Of a stretch of 64,000 nucleotides of DNA, positions 30,852-43,639 are shown piece by piece. The translations under genes were made by a program, and so were the position numbers. Position 1 is the first letter of the stretch. Each line of letters begins with the position of its first letter. Location of the stretch: the NCBI GenBank assembly GCA_039704465.1, contig JASFAU010000017.1:186001-250000 (forward strand), written 5' to 3'. The notes beneath the pieces were generated by a model. That model was not told the DNA's origin. It saw only the letters and a list, made by a program, of their open reading frames with translations, and did not search any database. This DNA is from Plasmodiophora brassicae (Eukaryota; Endomyxa; Phytomyxea; Plasmodiophorida; Plasmodiophoridae).

Positions 30852-33800
30852 ATGGAGGATCGGGGTCCGCCCGTCGCCTTCCGCAGGCGGGCCGCCGGGG
30901 CGGACCGGTCGTCGCGGGACGGGCGCCGTCCGAGGCACGTCGACGAATTCGACAGCAACGCGGTGCTGCAGCCGAGACCGCGCCCCGCGGTTCGACGATC
31001 GAGGTCGGCGGGCGTTGTGTTTCCGGCGAGTCGCGCCCCCCGCTGATGTCCCGTAGGGATACGTCACCGCCTAGGGTCCGTTGGGAGCGTGACGATCGTC
31101 GTCCTACTGCTCAGCAGACGAAGGCGCCGTATTCCGGGGAGGATGAAGTTGATATCGATCGGCAATGGTTCGGAGCGTTGCGCGTTCTGCCGTTGATTTC
31201 TACGCGTGCTTATCGGCGTTCGGTCTAGGTACGATATGGAAGAGAGCGCTGCCACCGAAGTCGACCCGAATGCGGTCGATCCTTTTCTCGCGAACGCCGC
31301 TCGTGCGGAACGCGTCGAACGAGAGATGAAATCGGACATGCCGCGGCAACGCCCCGTGTCAGCCAGGGAGAAGGCACGTGTCTGTGCGTCGTGGACCCCC
31401 ATTATGCTTTGTTGACGCGCGCGCGCTCTAGTCAATCCATGCGGATAGCGACAAATGGGAAGAGAGTCTGATGCTTAGATCCGGCGTCGTGCGACGGGAG
31501 TATGGTAATGCCCAGTCCCGCAAGCAGGTGTACTGGGGAACCTGACCAGTGTCCCAGGTGATTCGGCGGACCATGACGAGGATCACGCCGACCAACATCG
31601 CATCCATGTGCTTGTTCGCGACACGAAGCCATTGTTCCTTGATGGGAAGATCGCGTTCACGACGCAACTTCATGTGTGGGACTAGGGCTACACGAATGTT
31701 CCGTCCCTGATGTGTTGCTCTAGGCTGTTTCCGTTGTCCGGGATCCGACTTCCGATATGGCGGTGATGGCGCGCAAAGGATCTGCTTTGTTGAAGTTCAT
31801 GAGGGAACAATCCGACCGGACAAAGATGCGGCAAAAGTTCTGGGAGCTTTCTGGCAGCCAGCTTGGTAGGTCGGTGATGGTTTAAATGGGAATGGGTGTA
31901 CTGAATGGACAACCAGGGAATGTGCTTGGAGTGGAAAAAAAGCAAGACGAAGACGCTGAAGAGGGCGGTGAAGCTGACGCGGTAGGATAGCAGATGTCGC
32001 AAAACCATCTGTTTGTCGCTGATATCGACCTCCCCAGACGAACGAAGATGGCACTGTCGACTACAAGAAGTCTTCATCATACGCCGCTCATATGACCAAG
32101 AAGGCGAAGACGGAGACAGCCTTTACAAAGACCAAGACGCTGAAGCAGCAACGGTTTGCAGTGCCGAGGGTCAGCGCATGTGCGAGTACGGCCATTCTAA
32201 CATTCCTTCTAGGCAATACCTGCCCATTTTCTCATGCCGCGATGAACTCATGCGCGTGATTCGGGATAATCAAGTTGTCGTTATTATCGGCGAAACAGGA
32301 TCTGGGAAGACGACTCAGATGACTCAGTACCTTCATGAGGAAGGTTACACGAGCCTCGGCGTTGTCGGATGCACACAGCCGCGACGAGTCGCCGCCATGT
32401 CGGTTGCAAAGCGCGTTAGCGAGGAAATGGAAGTCGAACTGGGGACTACCGTCGGGTACGCGATCCGTTTCGAGGATTGCACGACGAAAGGGGTTACGAA
32501 GATCAAGTACATGACAGACGGCGTCCTGCTTCGCGAGTCTCTTCGCGAGGGTGATTTAGATCATTATAGCGCGATTGTCATGGACGAAGCGCATGAACGA
32601 TCGCTCAATACGGATGTCCTGTTCGGCCTGCTGAAGAAGGTTGTATCCAGGCGGCGTGACCTCAAGTTGATCGTCACTTCTGCTACCCTCGATGCAGGTG
32701 TGTTGCTCCCTAGTTCAGTTAGTACGAGTTCCGCCCTCTGACCCAATTGGATATAGGGAAATTTTCTTCCTTCTTCGGGAATGCGCCTACGTTCACGATT
32801 CCCGGGAGGACCTTCCACGTCGAGACGTTCTTCGCGAAGACGCCAAGTGAAGACTACCTTGACGCTGCTGTAAAACAGGCTCTGACGATCCACCTGGGCC
32901 ATCCCCCGGGTGACATTCTGATCTTCATGACCGGACAAGAGGACATTGAGGCTACGTGCCTTTGCTTGGCGGAGCGGCTGACGAAAGTCGATGGCGCGCC
33001 CCCGCTTTGCATTCTGCCTATTTACTCCCAGCTACCCGCTGATCTACAAGCCCGTATCTTTGAGGAGGCGCCCAACCACCAGCGAAAGTGTATCGTTGCG
33101 ACGAACATTGCGGAAACGTCTCTCACTGTTGACGGTATCAAATACGTCATCGATCCTGGGTTCTGCAAAGTCAAAGTGTTCAATCCCCGGATCGGGATGG
33201 ACTCGTTGCAGGTCACGCCAATTTCCCAAGCGAACGCCAACCAAAGGTAGGATGATGGCCGCCGCACTGCTCCTGGGCTGTTGACCAAAGTTCGCGCGCA
33301 GATCCGGCCGTGCCGGGCGTACCAACGAAGGCTTCGCGTACCGTTTGTACACCGAGCGGCAATTCGCCTATGAGCTCCTACCCAACAACATTCCTGAAAT
33401 CCAACGAACGAACCTCGGAAACGTCGTTCTCCTGCTTAAATCCCTGGGTGTCTACGACCTGAAGACGTTCGACTTTATGGTCATCCCTTCGTCTGCTGTC
33501 TTTGGTCGGGGTCACTTACTGTGTCGATAGGATCCGCCCCCGCAAGACAACCTAATCAACTCCCAGTATCAGCTCTGGATACTTGGAGCGCTCGACGATC
33601 GGGGCCGTCTGACCCCGATCGGGCGAAAGATGGTGGAATTCCCGCTGGATCCGACGCTTGCGAAGATGCTCATTTTCGCTGAAGAGATGCAGTGCACCGC
33701 AGAAATATTGACGATCGTCTCGATGCTGTCGATTCCGACCATCTTCTTTCGGCCAGCGGACCGTGCCGAAGAAAGCGATGCGGCGCGCGAGAAGTTCTTC

Positions 33801-34406
33801 GTCCCCGAGAGTGACCACCTCACGTTTCTCCACGTGTACCAGCAGTGGAAGCAGCATCAGTTCAGCACGGAGTGGTGTAAGGAGCATTTCATTCACGCCA
33901 AGGCGATGCGTAAGGTTCGGGAGGTGCGATCCCAGCTGGCCGACATCATGAAGCAGATGCACGTCCCGATTGTATCCTGCGGGACATCGTGGGACGTCGT
34001 GCGCAAGTGCCTCTGCGCCGCCTACATGCACAACATGGCCAAGCTCAAAGGGATTGGCGAATACGTCAACCTTCGCACGGGCACGCCCTGCCATCTACAC
34101 CCGACCAGCGCGCTCTTCGGCCTGGGGTACACGCCCGACTACGTCCTGTACCACGAGCTCATCCTGACCTCAAAGGAGTACATGCGGACCGTAACGGCGG
34201 TCGAACCGCAGTGGCTCGCCGAACTCGGCCCCAAGTTCTTCAGCATCCGCGGGTCGAACGCCGTCCTCGAGCCGCTGCGACCGCCACTGTCTCCTGCTCG
34301 AGACGCGTCCGACGACGACGAACCGGCCGTCCAGACCCCGGCTTCGAAGGGCAAACTTCACGGTCGCCAGCAGCGAAGGCAGAGACGCGCCCGGATAGGC
34401 CTGTGA
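30852..34406 (+). CDS. DHX38: DEAH-box spliceosomal helicase PRP16/DHX38
   Basis: Eleven frame-preserving introns (31004-31056, 31168-31228, 31380-31431, 31505-31557, 31674-31733, 31866-31916, 31982-32037, 32154-32212, 32698-32756, 33247-33301, 33480-33530) join twelve exons. The N-terminal part has the PRP16-specific IDRQW|YDMEE and [17 protein letters not shown]. The helicase core has [20 protein letters not shown] (motif I), [27 protein letters not shown] (II), TSAT (III), [20 protein letters not shown] and QR|SGRAGR (VI). Winged-helix/ratchet and OB regions follow ([37 protein letters not shown]). It remodels the spliceosome before the second catalytic step. The start at 30852 is the first in-frame ATG and could be further upstream. 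Confidence 0.93.
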
Positions 34407-34631
34407 TCCGCCTAATCGTACAGTACCATGCATGTGGCCATTCACTGCGTCTGACCGACTGGAACGGCAAGATGCGTTTCGGGCGACAACGAGATCCACG
34501 CGTTAGGCGAGTCGCCTACTCTCGCCGTGCAACAGGTACGGTCGCATGGCTGGGGGCAGTACGACGCGCGTATATGCGAAGATCGATAGGCGGCGATCCA
34601 ATCGCCCCGATCGCAGCGCCCATTTCGAATC

Positions 34632-37600
34632 ATGGCCGTCATGGGCAAGGTTGTCGTGTTGTCGATCGCGCTGCTCGCTGGGCTGACGGGTGCCGGGAAC
34701 GCCTGCGGCCCCGCCACGAACATGACCTGTCCGGCCGGCCAGTGCTGTAGTAAGAACGTGAGTGTGTCCCCTCCCCCGTGTGGCGAACCGATCATGTGGC
34801 ACGCCGCTAACGTTGCCCTGGTGCAGAACGTGTGCGGGACCGGGTTCGCCTGCATGGACGGGTGCCAACCGGCGTTCGGCAGCTGTGGCGCCGCCGTCCT
34901 GAAGCCACCAACGCCCACGATCTGCGGTGCCGCCAACGGCCGCCACTGTGGCCACCGTTGCTGTTCCAAACTCGTACGTGTGTACCGTCGACGGTTCACG
35001 CGCCCGGTGCTCACACCCACAGCAGGGGCGCTGTGGAGTCGGGCCCGACTACTGCCGTACGTTGCTGGAGCCGCTGTGATGAATGCCCCCCGCGACTGAC
35101 GACGATCCGACTAGGCGACGGGTGCCAGAGCGCCTGGGGCACCTGCCCGGGACAGGAGGTCAAGCGCCCGGCCGTAACGACGACGCCACCGAAGGACGCC
35201 GGGTTCCGGCAGCGGTGCGGGCCGGATGCCGGCACGTGCTCCAACAAGCAGTGCTGCTCGAAATGGGTACGCGAAGGCGATTTGACAGCAGCGGCCGCGA
35301 CTTGCTGACGGGTCGCTGGTCCAGAACTTCTGCGGCGACGGCCCCGACTTCTGCGAGCTGGATCACGGGTGCCAGGCCGCGTTCGGCACCTGCGGGATGG
35401 TCCTCCCGGCAGCATCGTCGCGACCGACGACACGTGCGGTACAAGCGGTCCTCACCGGGGCGAACGCGCCCGGGCCCGTGAACGGCGCGTGCGGGCCCGC
35501 GAACGGCGGCGCCACCTGCCCCGGGCAGCAATGCTGCAGCGTCTTCGGTAAGGGGGGGCGGCGGCGGCGCGCCTGTGCAACGGCATGCGCTGATGATGAC
35601 GATGGGGCGGCGGCGTCAGGGTACTGCGGGTCGACCCAGTTCTACTGCTCGAACTGCCTGCCCGGGTTCGGCACCTGCCCGGGCAACAACATCGCTGCTG
35701 CTGCCGACGCGCTCGCGCCGACGCCCGCGCCGACGCCCGCGCCGCCGTCCCGGTGCGGGTCGCAGGGCAACGGCAACGCGTGCCCTGCCGACCAGTGCTG
35801 CTCGCGATACGGTGCGTCAGGGGCGCCCGTCGTCGTTGTCGTGTGCGTTGCGACTGACGTCCAGGGGGGGGGGGGGCAGGGTACTGTGGATACACGGTGG
35901 GGGGCGACATCGTTTAGGCGACTGGAGCGCGATCATGCTGATGTGACGTGTGTGGGGGCAGACCCAGTACTGTGGCGCCGGGTGCCAGGCCGGTTTCGGG
36001 CAATGCCATGCGGGACCGGCGCCGTCGCCGGCACCGACCATCGCGCTGCCGCCTCCTGCTGCGGTTGCGACGACGATCGCGCCCGGCGGCACCGACCCGA
36101 ACGGTCGGTGCGGGCCGCTGGTCGGCAACGCCAGGTGCCGCCCCGGGTACTGCTGTTCCATCTTCGGCTACTGCGGCACCACGTACGTGCACACGGCGGA
36201 CGCACCCGCACCACGTACTGAATCCTATCACGCGCACACACACAGACCGTCGTACTGTGGCCTCGGGTGCCAGGCGTCGTTCGGCGTCTGCAATGCGTCG
36301 CCCGATGGGCAGACGGCGGCGCCGACGCCGGCGCCAACGCCCGTTCCCACACCCGCACCGGGCACCGTCACCGACTGCGGCGCGACCGGCGCCGGTCGCA
36401 CCTGTCGAGACGCGCAGTGCTGCTCCCAGTTTGGTAACGACGACGCCCACCGCCCAGCGCGCGCCATCGTGTCTCGCGTCTGACGCCCAGACGCGTGCAG
36501 GGTACTGTGGAACGACGGCCCAGTACTGTGGGCCCGGTTGCCAGTCCGGATTCGGTACACGCCGCCGCCGCGTCCACAGCGCTCGCTGCTGACACCTGTT
36601 CGTCCCAGGGGCGTGCCAGACACCGGCGCCGACGCCGGCGCCAACGCCAGCGCCCGCACCCGGTAACCTGCCGAACTGTGGCGCCAGCGCCGGCGGCGCG
36701 CCGTGCCCTGGCGCGCAATGCTGCTCGCGATACGGTACGTGGCAGGTCGTGATCGCATCCGCGTCGAACGTGTACCGACCGGGGTGCTGGTCCCCAGGCT
36801 TCTGCGGCACGTCGCCCGCGTACTGTGGCGCCGGGTGCCAGATCGCGTTCGGCGCGTGCAGCCTGGGCGGCGGCGGCGGCAACGCACCGGCGCCGACGGC
36901 CGCCCCCGCTCCTCCTCCGTCGGCCGCGATGCGCCTGTTCTCGCCGTACCTTCGCGTCAACAGCTACCGGGTCAATAGCTACGCGGCGCTGCTGGTCCAG
37001 TACGGGTTCTCGTCCATGACGCTGGCGTTCGTGATCGCCGACGGCCAGAACAACCCGTCCTGGGGCGGGTCGTTCCCGGCGAACAACCCGTCCGGCAACG
37101 ACCTCGTCGCCATGCAGCTGAACGCCATGCGGGCGAACGGCGGCGATGCGATCGTGTCGTTCGGCGGGGCGGTCGGCCCAGAGCTGGCGGAAGTCATCAT
37201 GGACGACACGACGCTGCTGAACACGTACCAAAGCGTTCTGGGGGCCTACAAGTAGGCCGGGCGCGTCTGCCCTGTCGTTCGGAACGGGTCGTGACGGTCC
37301 GTCCAGGTTCGTGTTCGCCGATTTCGACATCGAGGGCGACATGCTGTACGACCGGGTCAGCATCCAGCGTCGCAACCGGGTGCTGGCGCAGATGCAGCGG
37401 AGGAACCCGGCCCTGAAGATCTCGTTCACGCTGCCGGTGTCGCCCAGCGGCATGCCCGACAGCGCCCTGTACCTGCTGAACGATGCGAACGCCGCCGGCG
37501 TCAAGATCGCCGTCGTGAACATCATGGTCGGGGGGCGGCTGTGCATGTGTGCCCGGCACACCGCCCTAACGCTGACGACAGGCGATGGACTACGGCGGGT

Positions 37601-37949
37601 ACTATCCCGACATGGGCGTGGCGGCCATTAACGCGGCCGCGTCCACGCGGCGCCAGCTGATGGCCGCTGGCATCAACACCTGCGTCGGGGTGACGCCCAT
37701 GATTGGAGGTAACGAGGCGGCAGCGACGGCGCGCTGTCTCCCGCTGATGGGGTCTGCGCGGTACCAGTGAACGACAACGTCCAGCTGGTGTTCGGCCTGG
37801 ACCAGGTGGACACGTTGCTGTCGTACGCGTCGGACCCGAACAACGGCGTCTGCATGCTCGGGTTCTGGTCGGTCGATCGCGACTACAGCGCGCTGTCGGG
37901 CGTCAGCCAGGCCAACTACGCGTTCACCGGCTCGTTCGCCAAGTTCTGA
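34632..37949 (+). CDS. Secreted GH18 chitinase-like protein with eight CBM18 (hevein) modules
   Basis: A signal peptide (KVVVLSIALLAGLTGAGNA) is followed by Cys-rich modules beginning near 34704, 34918, 35216, 35490, 35756, 36108, 36370 and 36668, each of the form C-G-...-C-C-S-...-YCG-...-GCQ-x-x-FG-x-C, with Ala/Pro/Thr linkers (APTPAPTPAP). The catalytic domain has VSFGGAVGP (SxGG motif), FADFDIEGD (catalytic Glu of DxxDxDxE, first Asp replaced) and IM|AMDYGGYYPD. Introns interrupt each module (donors near 34758, 34974, 35267, 35548, 35812, ~36184, ~36434, ~36737) and the GH18 domain (about 37252-37308, 37526-37582, 37709-37767). It should bind and cleave chitin outside the cell, remodelling the organism's own wall or attacking others'. 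Confidence 0.85.
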
Positions 37950-38130
37950 TTTGCGTTTGCACACGCGCGCAACAGACGTTCCTTGATACAACAGCATGGG
38001 TCGGCGAAACCACCGGCCGGTGTCGTCGTAGCATCCAAGAAGAAGGGCGCGCGTTGGAACGCCGACACGAAACATGAAGACTCGTCAAGGGCGAGCTGCT
38101 GTGTAGTGAATGGCGCGCGCCGATCGATAC

Positions 38131-39581
<1,451 letters not shown>

Positions 39582-39660
39582 CTATTTCGGGAAGCGCGCT
39601 ATTTCCGTATTTGGCCATTGCCGCGACCGCTTCGGGGGGTTGCCGGTTGCAGGAACAATG

Positions 39661-40833
39661 CCTGTGAGGAGCATGCTGCTGGGGACTGTACTCGCTGTTA
39701 TAATCGCGGCAGGTGCAGGTCAGTACTCGGTCAACGCGTCCTGGGGCGATCAGTGGTTCGCGCGAACGTGCGAGAGCGTCCCGTTCGCAGGGTATGGTGT
39801 GGCGTTACGCCATAGCGTCTGTGGCGATCGGGAACGGGCGCGGCGCGCCCTTGCGAAATGCACGTCGTCGACGATGTCCACTGCGTGTGTCGTCGCCGCC
39901 GCGTTCCTCTCAGGTGGCGGCATTGCTGTGCTTGGCGTAGCAGGTGCAGTGGGTGCCCTCTCCGGGCATGGGCTGGAGGTCGCTATCAAGCAGACCATTG
40001 TTGACGAGGATATCCGCAAGCAGTGCGCCAGCTTAAACGTTGCCGAGTGCTCTCAGGCAGTCATCTTCGGGGCGGCGGACGCAGTGGTCGGTGGTGTGGG
40101 GAGCGCTGTCGCCAAGAAGGCTCCTGTACTGGCTGCCAATCGCATTGGGAGCGCCATTGCCGGGTTTATTGGTGGCAACGCCGCCTCCCTTTCAATTGTC
40201 ACCCCGGCAAAGATAACGGTTGGCTGCTGGGCAAACAAGCGCAACGGCCAGGCGACCACGTTCCTCAGTCTAAAGGACGTCGCCGGCGACGCTGACTTTG
40301 AGACGATCGGGAACCTGACCATCGCCACCCTGAAGGACAACAGTACTGACGTTCTGGATCCTGTGCGCAACATAAGCAGTGGCATTCTGGATGTCGAGCA
40401 CGGTGCCCGGGACGCGAACGCTGTGAGCAACTGGCGACGGCCCATGGAGGAGCCGATGGACAATGTGGCCTCACTGCGGGGGCAGGCACACAATAGGACA
40501 ACAAGACTCCCGAATTACAAGGTCGCGGCCGCACCGCTTGCGGCGGTCGGTGCAGGAATATTGGTGAGCAATGTCCAGCGGCGACCAGCTGCCCGGGTGG
40601 GACCGCCCGTAACGATGCGCACGAGAGCGTTGGTGCTATCCGGCGCCGGTATGGGCACACTTGCTGCATTAGCAATGTCCTACCGTGATGCCCGATCGTT
40701 TTCGCGCCATCGAGCCGACCCAGCTGCCCCATCGCCCTCCGGTGCTGCTAGCGTGTCGGTGCCGCCCCGCACCGCCTTCGACACGCTCGTCCTAGCCGCC
40801 ACGGTACTGTCGTGGGCGTTCGTTTCGCTTTGA
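39661..40833 (+). CDS. Secreted, putatively GPI-anchored protein of unknown function
   Basis: 390 aa in one exon from the ATG at 39661. The N-terminal signal peptide is MLLGTVLAVIIAAGAGQYSV. The middle is rich in Gly/Ala hydrophobic stretches (AFLSGGGIAVLGVAGAVGAL; AADAVVGGVGSAVAKKAP) that resemble the glycine-zipper helices of membrane-inserting proteins, and contains Cys residues and N-glycosylation sequons (NLT, NST, NIS, NRT). The C-terminus, small residues (PSPSGAASVS) then a hydrophobic tail ending VLSWAFVSL with nothing after it, fits a GPI-attachment signal. No family recognised. It lies just upstream of the secreted ankyrin gene, same strand. Confidence 0.65.
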   Translation, partial: PVRSMLLGTVLAVIIAAGAGQYSVNASWGDQWFARTCESVPFAGYGVALRHSVCGDRERARRALAKCTSSTMSTACVVAAAFLSGGGIAVLGVAGAVGALSGHGLEVAIKQTIVDEDIRKQCASLNVAECSQAVIFGAADAVVGGVGSAVAKKAPVLAANRIGSAIAGFIGGNAASLSIVTPAKITVGCWANKRNGQATTFLSLKDVAGDADFETIGNLTIATLKDNSTDVLDPVRNISSGILDVEHGARDANAVSNWRRPMEEPMDNVASLRGQAHNRTTRLPNYKVAAAPLAAVGAGILVSNVQRRPAARVGPPVTMRTRALVLSGAGMGTLAALAMSYRDARSFSRHRADPAAPSPSGAASVSVPPRTAFDTLVLAATVLSWAFVSL

Positions 40834-41030
40834 AGCATGCGAGTACAGTTCAGCGGTGGGTGGTGCTATTTCGGAATCATCAACGGGCGCAGCCAGGCCA
40901 GTTTGCGGAGTAGCGCCCGGCCGGAGAGCTGCACTGCGGACTGCGCGGGGACGGCCCCGCGGCTGGTACTGTATCGTGCGGGGCGGGGGTAGGAGCACGG
41001 AACAGGGCACGCACACCGTACTGCTGCGCC

Positions 41031-43178
41031 ATGGGCAGGTACGCCGCTGGGCTACAGTGGCTGATCGGGTCCGCACTGCTCTGCGCCCGCCTTAGCGCTG
41101 TCACGCTCGAGTCCAGCGACGGGGTCGCCCTCCACGTCGACACCAAGCGTGCGGTGGCCCATTCCGGACGGCTGCGCAGGCTGGTGGCCGGCGACCTTGG
41201 ACGCCAGGGCGGCGCCAGTGTTGTCGTGGGGGGTGCCACCCGCGTCGAGTTAGGGCTGATCGTGGACTACATGAACAGGTTCGAGCCGGACCAGGACGCC
41301 GATCGCGCCATGGAATGGGTCCAGCACTGGTCCGGGACGGCCGACCTCACCGTAGAGAGCCGACTGCTGACGGCCGCCCACTACCTCCAGATGCGTTCGC
41401 TCTTGGTCGCGATCGCGTCGACGAAGCGCACCTGGGTGGACATCGTGGCGCTGCGCGACCTGGTGCCCAGTGACACCATGCACGTTGTCGTGAACAACGC
41501 GCCCGGCGTCGTCCGCCTTCTGCAACTTGCCCGCACGAACCTGCTCAAGCCTGAGCTTGTCATCCATTTATACAACCTGCTCCTCACAGCTGGTGGCGTT
41601 CCTGAAGGCACGCGAAAGGCGCCCATCGAGGTTCGCCAGCGCCTGGCCACCGCGTACGCCGCCGAGCTTGTCGACGGTCTACTGGTCTTCGCCGCCGCCC
41701 ATGGCGAGCGTCTGGTCGTCGAGCTGCTGGTGACGGCGCCGTGCATCGACGTCAACCATCGTCACGGCCGCAGCAGGACGACCGCCCTGCATCGTGCCGC
41801 CAATCAAGGGTTCCTGGACATCGTCAACGTTCTGCTGCACGCGCCGGGGATCGACGTTAACGCCCGCGATGGGCACCGCATGACAGCGCTTCACCGCTGC
41901 CTGATGCACCAGGGCCGGTACGACATCATCGCGCTGCTGGTGCGTTTCCCCGGGATCGACGTCAACGCGCGTGAGACGCAACACGACTGGGCGCCCCTGC
42001 ACCGCGCCGTCGTGAACGGAGACGGCGACGCCGTCGCACGGCTGCTGGAGGTGCCCGCGATCGACGTCAACGCGGCCGACAGGTTCGGGCGGACGCCTCT
42101 GCACTGGGCCGCGTCCACCGGATGCGCTCGCATCGTCGCGATGCTGCTGCGCGCCCCCGGGGTGAACGTGAACGCGCGCGACCGGTCCCAGGCGTCGGCG
42201 TTGCACATGGCCGCGCGTGACGGCCACGCGCACGTCGCGAAGATGCTGCTGCTCAGGGCTGACGTCAACGCCCAGCAGGACTACATGCACTGGACGCCCC
42301 TGCACGTGGCCGTTCAGTACGGTTCCGCTGGAGTCGTCGACGTCCTGTTAGGCGTCGACGGTGTCGACGTGAACGCGCGCGACGTCAGGCGCAACACCCC
42401 GCTGCGCTTAGCGGTGACTGAGCGTCACGTGCATATCGTCGAATCGCTGCTGAAGGGGGCCTCTGAGGTCGACGTCAACGCGCGTGGCCTGGACGACTGG
42501 ACGGCGCTGCATGCGGCGGCCGATTCGGGGCATGCCGGCATCGTCAGGTTGCTGCTGGAGGCGCCCGGTGTTGCCGTTAATGCACCGGGTGACAGCAGCG
42601 CCAGGACAGCCCTGCACTGCGCTGCGAACCGAGGGCACGAGGTCGTCGTCGGGTTGCTGTTGAACGCCACCGGCACTGACGTCAACGCCTGCGACGCCGT
42701 CGGGAAGACGCCTCTGCATGACGCGGCGATTCGTGGCCATCGCCACGTTGTTGAATTGCTTCTGAACGCCCGTGGCGTCGACGTCAGCGTTGAAGACACG
42801 GCGACCGGGCGAACGGCGTCGGAGTCAGCCCGGGAGAACGGCCATGAGGACGTCGCGCTGATGCTGGACGACTACGCCAGGACGCTGTCGATGAAACAGG
42901 CGTCGGTGACCGGTACCTCGTCAAGCGGCATGGCGCGCGCGTACCACGACTACAGGAACAGGAGGGGCCCGCCGAATATGGTATCTCGCAAGTCATGGTT
43001 CCATGGCGAGGCCCGGTACCCAGCAACGTCGACGTATCGTACTGGGTGGGCGCCACATCTAGTTCGTCCCAGGTCGTCCATGCTGCTCCAGGTCCTTCGT
43101 TCCCCGCGATCGTCCCGCGTGTCGCTCCCTGCTGTTGTCCCCACCTTGTCATTCAGTTCGCAAATCGGCATGCGTTGA
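41031..43178 (+). CDS. Secreted SKP1/POZ-like + ankyrin-repeat protein (ANK-3)
   Basis: Single exon, 715 aa. The signal peptide is LQWLIGSALLCARLSA. The next ~115 residues match SKP1's N-terminal domain in order: VTLESSDGVALHVDTKRAVA (cf. SKP1 'KLQSSDGEIFEVD'), LGLIVDYMNRFE, AMEWVQHWSG, then LLTAAHYLQMRSLLVAI (cf. 'LILAANYLDIKGLLD'). SKP1's F-box-binding C-terminal helices are not evident. About a dozen ankyrin repeats follow (typical unit LLHAPGIDVNARDGHRMTAL), then a basic, non-repetitive tail. Both halves are intact. SKP1 domains normally act in cytosolic SCF ubiquitin ligases, so the signal peptide is odd. Confidence 0.82.
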   Translation: MGRYAAGLQWLIGSALLCARLSAVTLESSDGVALHVDTKRAVAHSGRLRRLVAGDLGRQGGASVVVGGATRVELGLIVDYMNRFEPDQDADRAMEWVQHWSGTADLTVESRLLTAAHYLQMRSLLVAIASTKRTWVDIVALRDLVPSDTMHVVVNNAPGVVRLLQLARTNLLKPELVIHLYNLLLTAGGVPEGTRKAPIEVRQRLATAYAAELVDGLLVFAAAHGERLVVELLVTAPCIDVNHRHGRSRTTALHRAANQGFLDIVNVLLHAPGIDVNARDGHRMTALHRCLMHQGRYDIIALLVRFPGIDVNARETQHDWAPLHRAVVNGDGDAVARLLEVPAIDVNAADRFGRTPLHWAASTGCARIVAMLLRAPGVNVNARDRSQASALHMAARDGHAHVAKMLLLRADVNAQQDYMHWTPLHVAVQYGSAGVVDVLLGVDGVDVNARDVRRNTPLRLAVTERHVHIVESLLKGASEVDVNARGLDDWTALHAAADSGHAGIVRLLLEAPGVAVNAPGDSSARTALHCAANRGHEVVVGLLLNATGTDVNACDAVGKTPLHDAAIRGHRHVVELLLNARGVDVSVEDTATGRTASESARENGHEDVALMLDDYARTLSMKQASVTGTSSSGMARAYHDYRNRRGPPNMVSRKSWFHGEARYPATSTYRTGWAPHLVRPRSSMLLQVLRSPRSSRVSLPAVVPTLSFSSQIGMR

Positions 43179-43279
43179 CATTCATCATCCCCAGCTGCCT
43201 GTATATCAGTACTGTCGTGGGCCCATACAATGAATATCTGTCTGTTCCGCGCCCTGACACCGAGTGATCGACACTCAGC

Positions 43280-43552
43280 TTGCGCTCAGAATGCATTCCG
43301 TACAGACGTTCCCTGAGCCCTATGGCTACCGCATCAGGGGCGGTGCTGCGAATGGAACCGAGTCGCCCAGAAATAGATTGCCTGGAAGCGAAGACGCAGG
43401 AGACTGCATTGCATTATGCCGTTCAAACGTTTCGTGGCCGGGCTTGTACCACGAAAGTTTTACTGAACGCCACCGCGATTAAGGTCGGCGCTCAAGATGT
43501 CGTCCACCAACAGACGCCCCTGGATCTTACCAGAGCTGAGAGCACTAGATGA
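43280..43552 (+). pseudogene. Ankyrin gene relic
   Basis: A short frame encodes about two decayed ankyrin units (ETALHYAVQTFRGRACTTKV; HQQTPLDLTRAEST), about 100 bases downstream of ANK-3, with no signal peptide or start context. Probably a fragment of a former paralogue. Confidence 0.65.
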
Positions 43553-43639
43553 TCACTACCCCGAAATCGTGGCACTGCTGAGAGCAAGCCTGACATGGTG
43601 GGAAACATGCCTCGTTGCATTCCAGAGTCTGATCGGGCG

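Noticed and set aside
35914..36960. Minus-strand frame of 348 codons opposite the chitinase
   Set aside because: It is the complement of Cys/Gly/Ala-rich CBM18 coding sequence; no domain is visible.
41031..43178. ANK-3 as bacterial contamination or recent bacterial transfer
   Set aside because: Its paralogue ANK-4 has a host-type 59-nt intron and ANK-1/2 share local non-coding flanks, so the family is resident.
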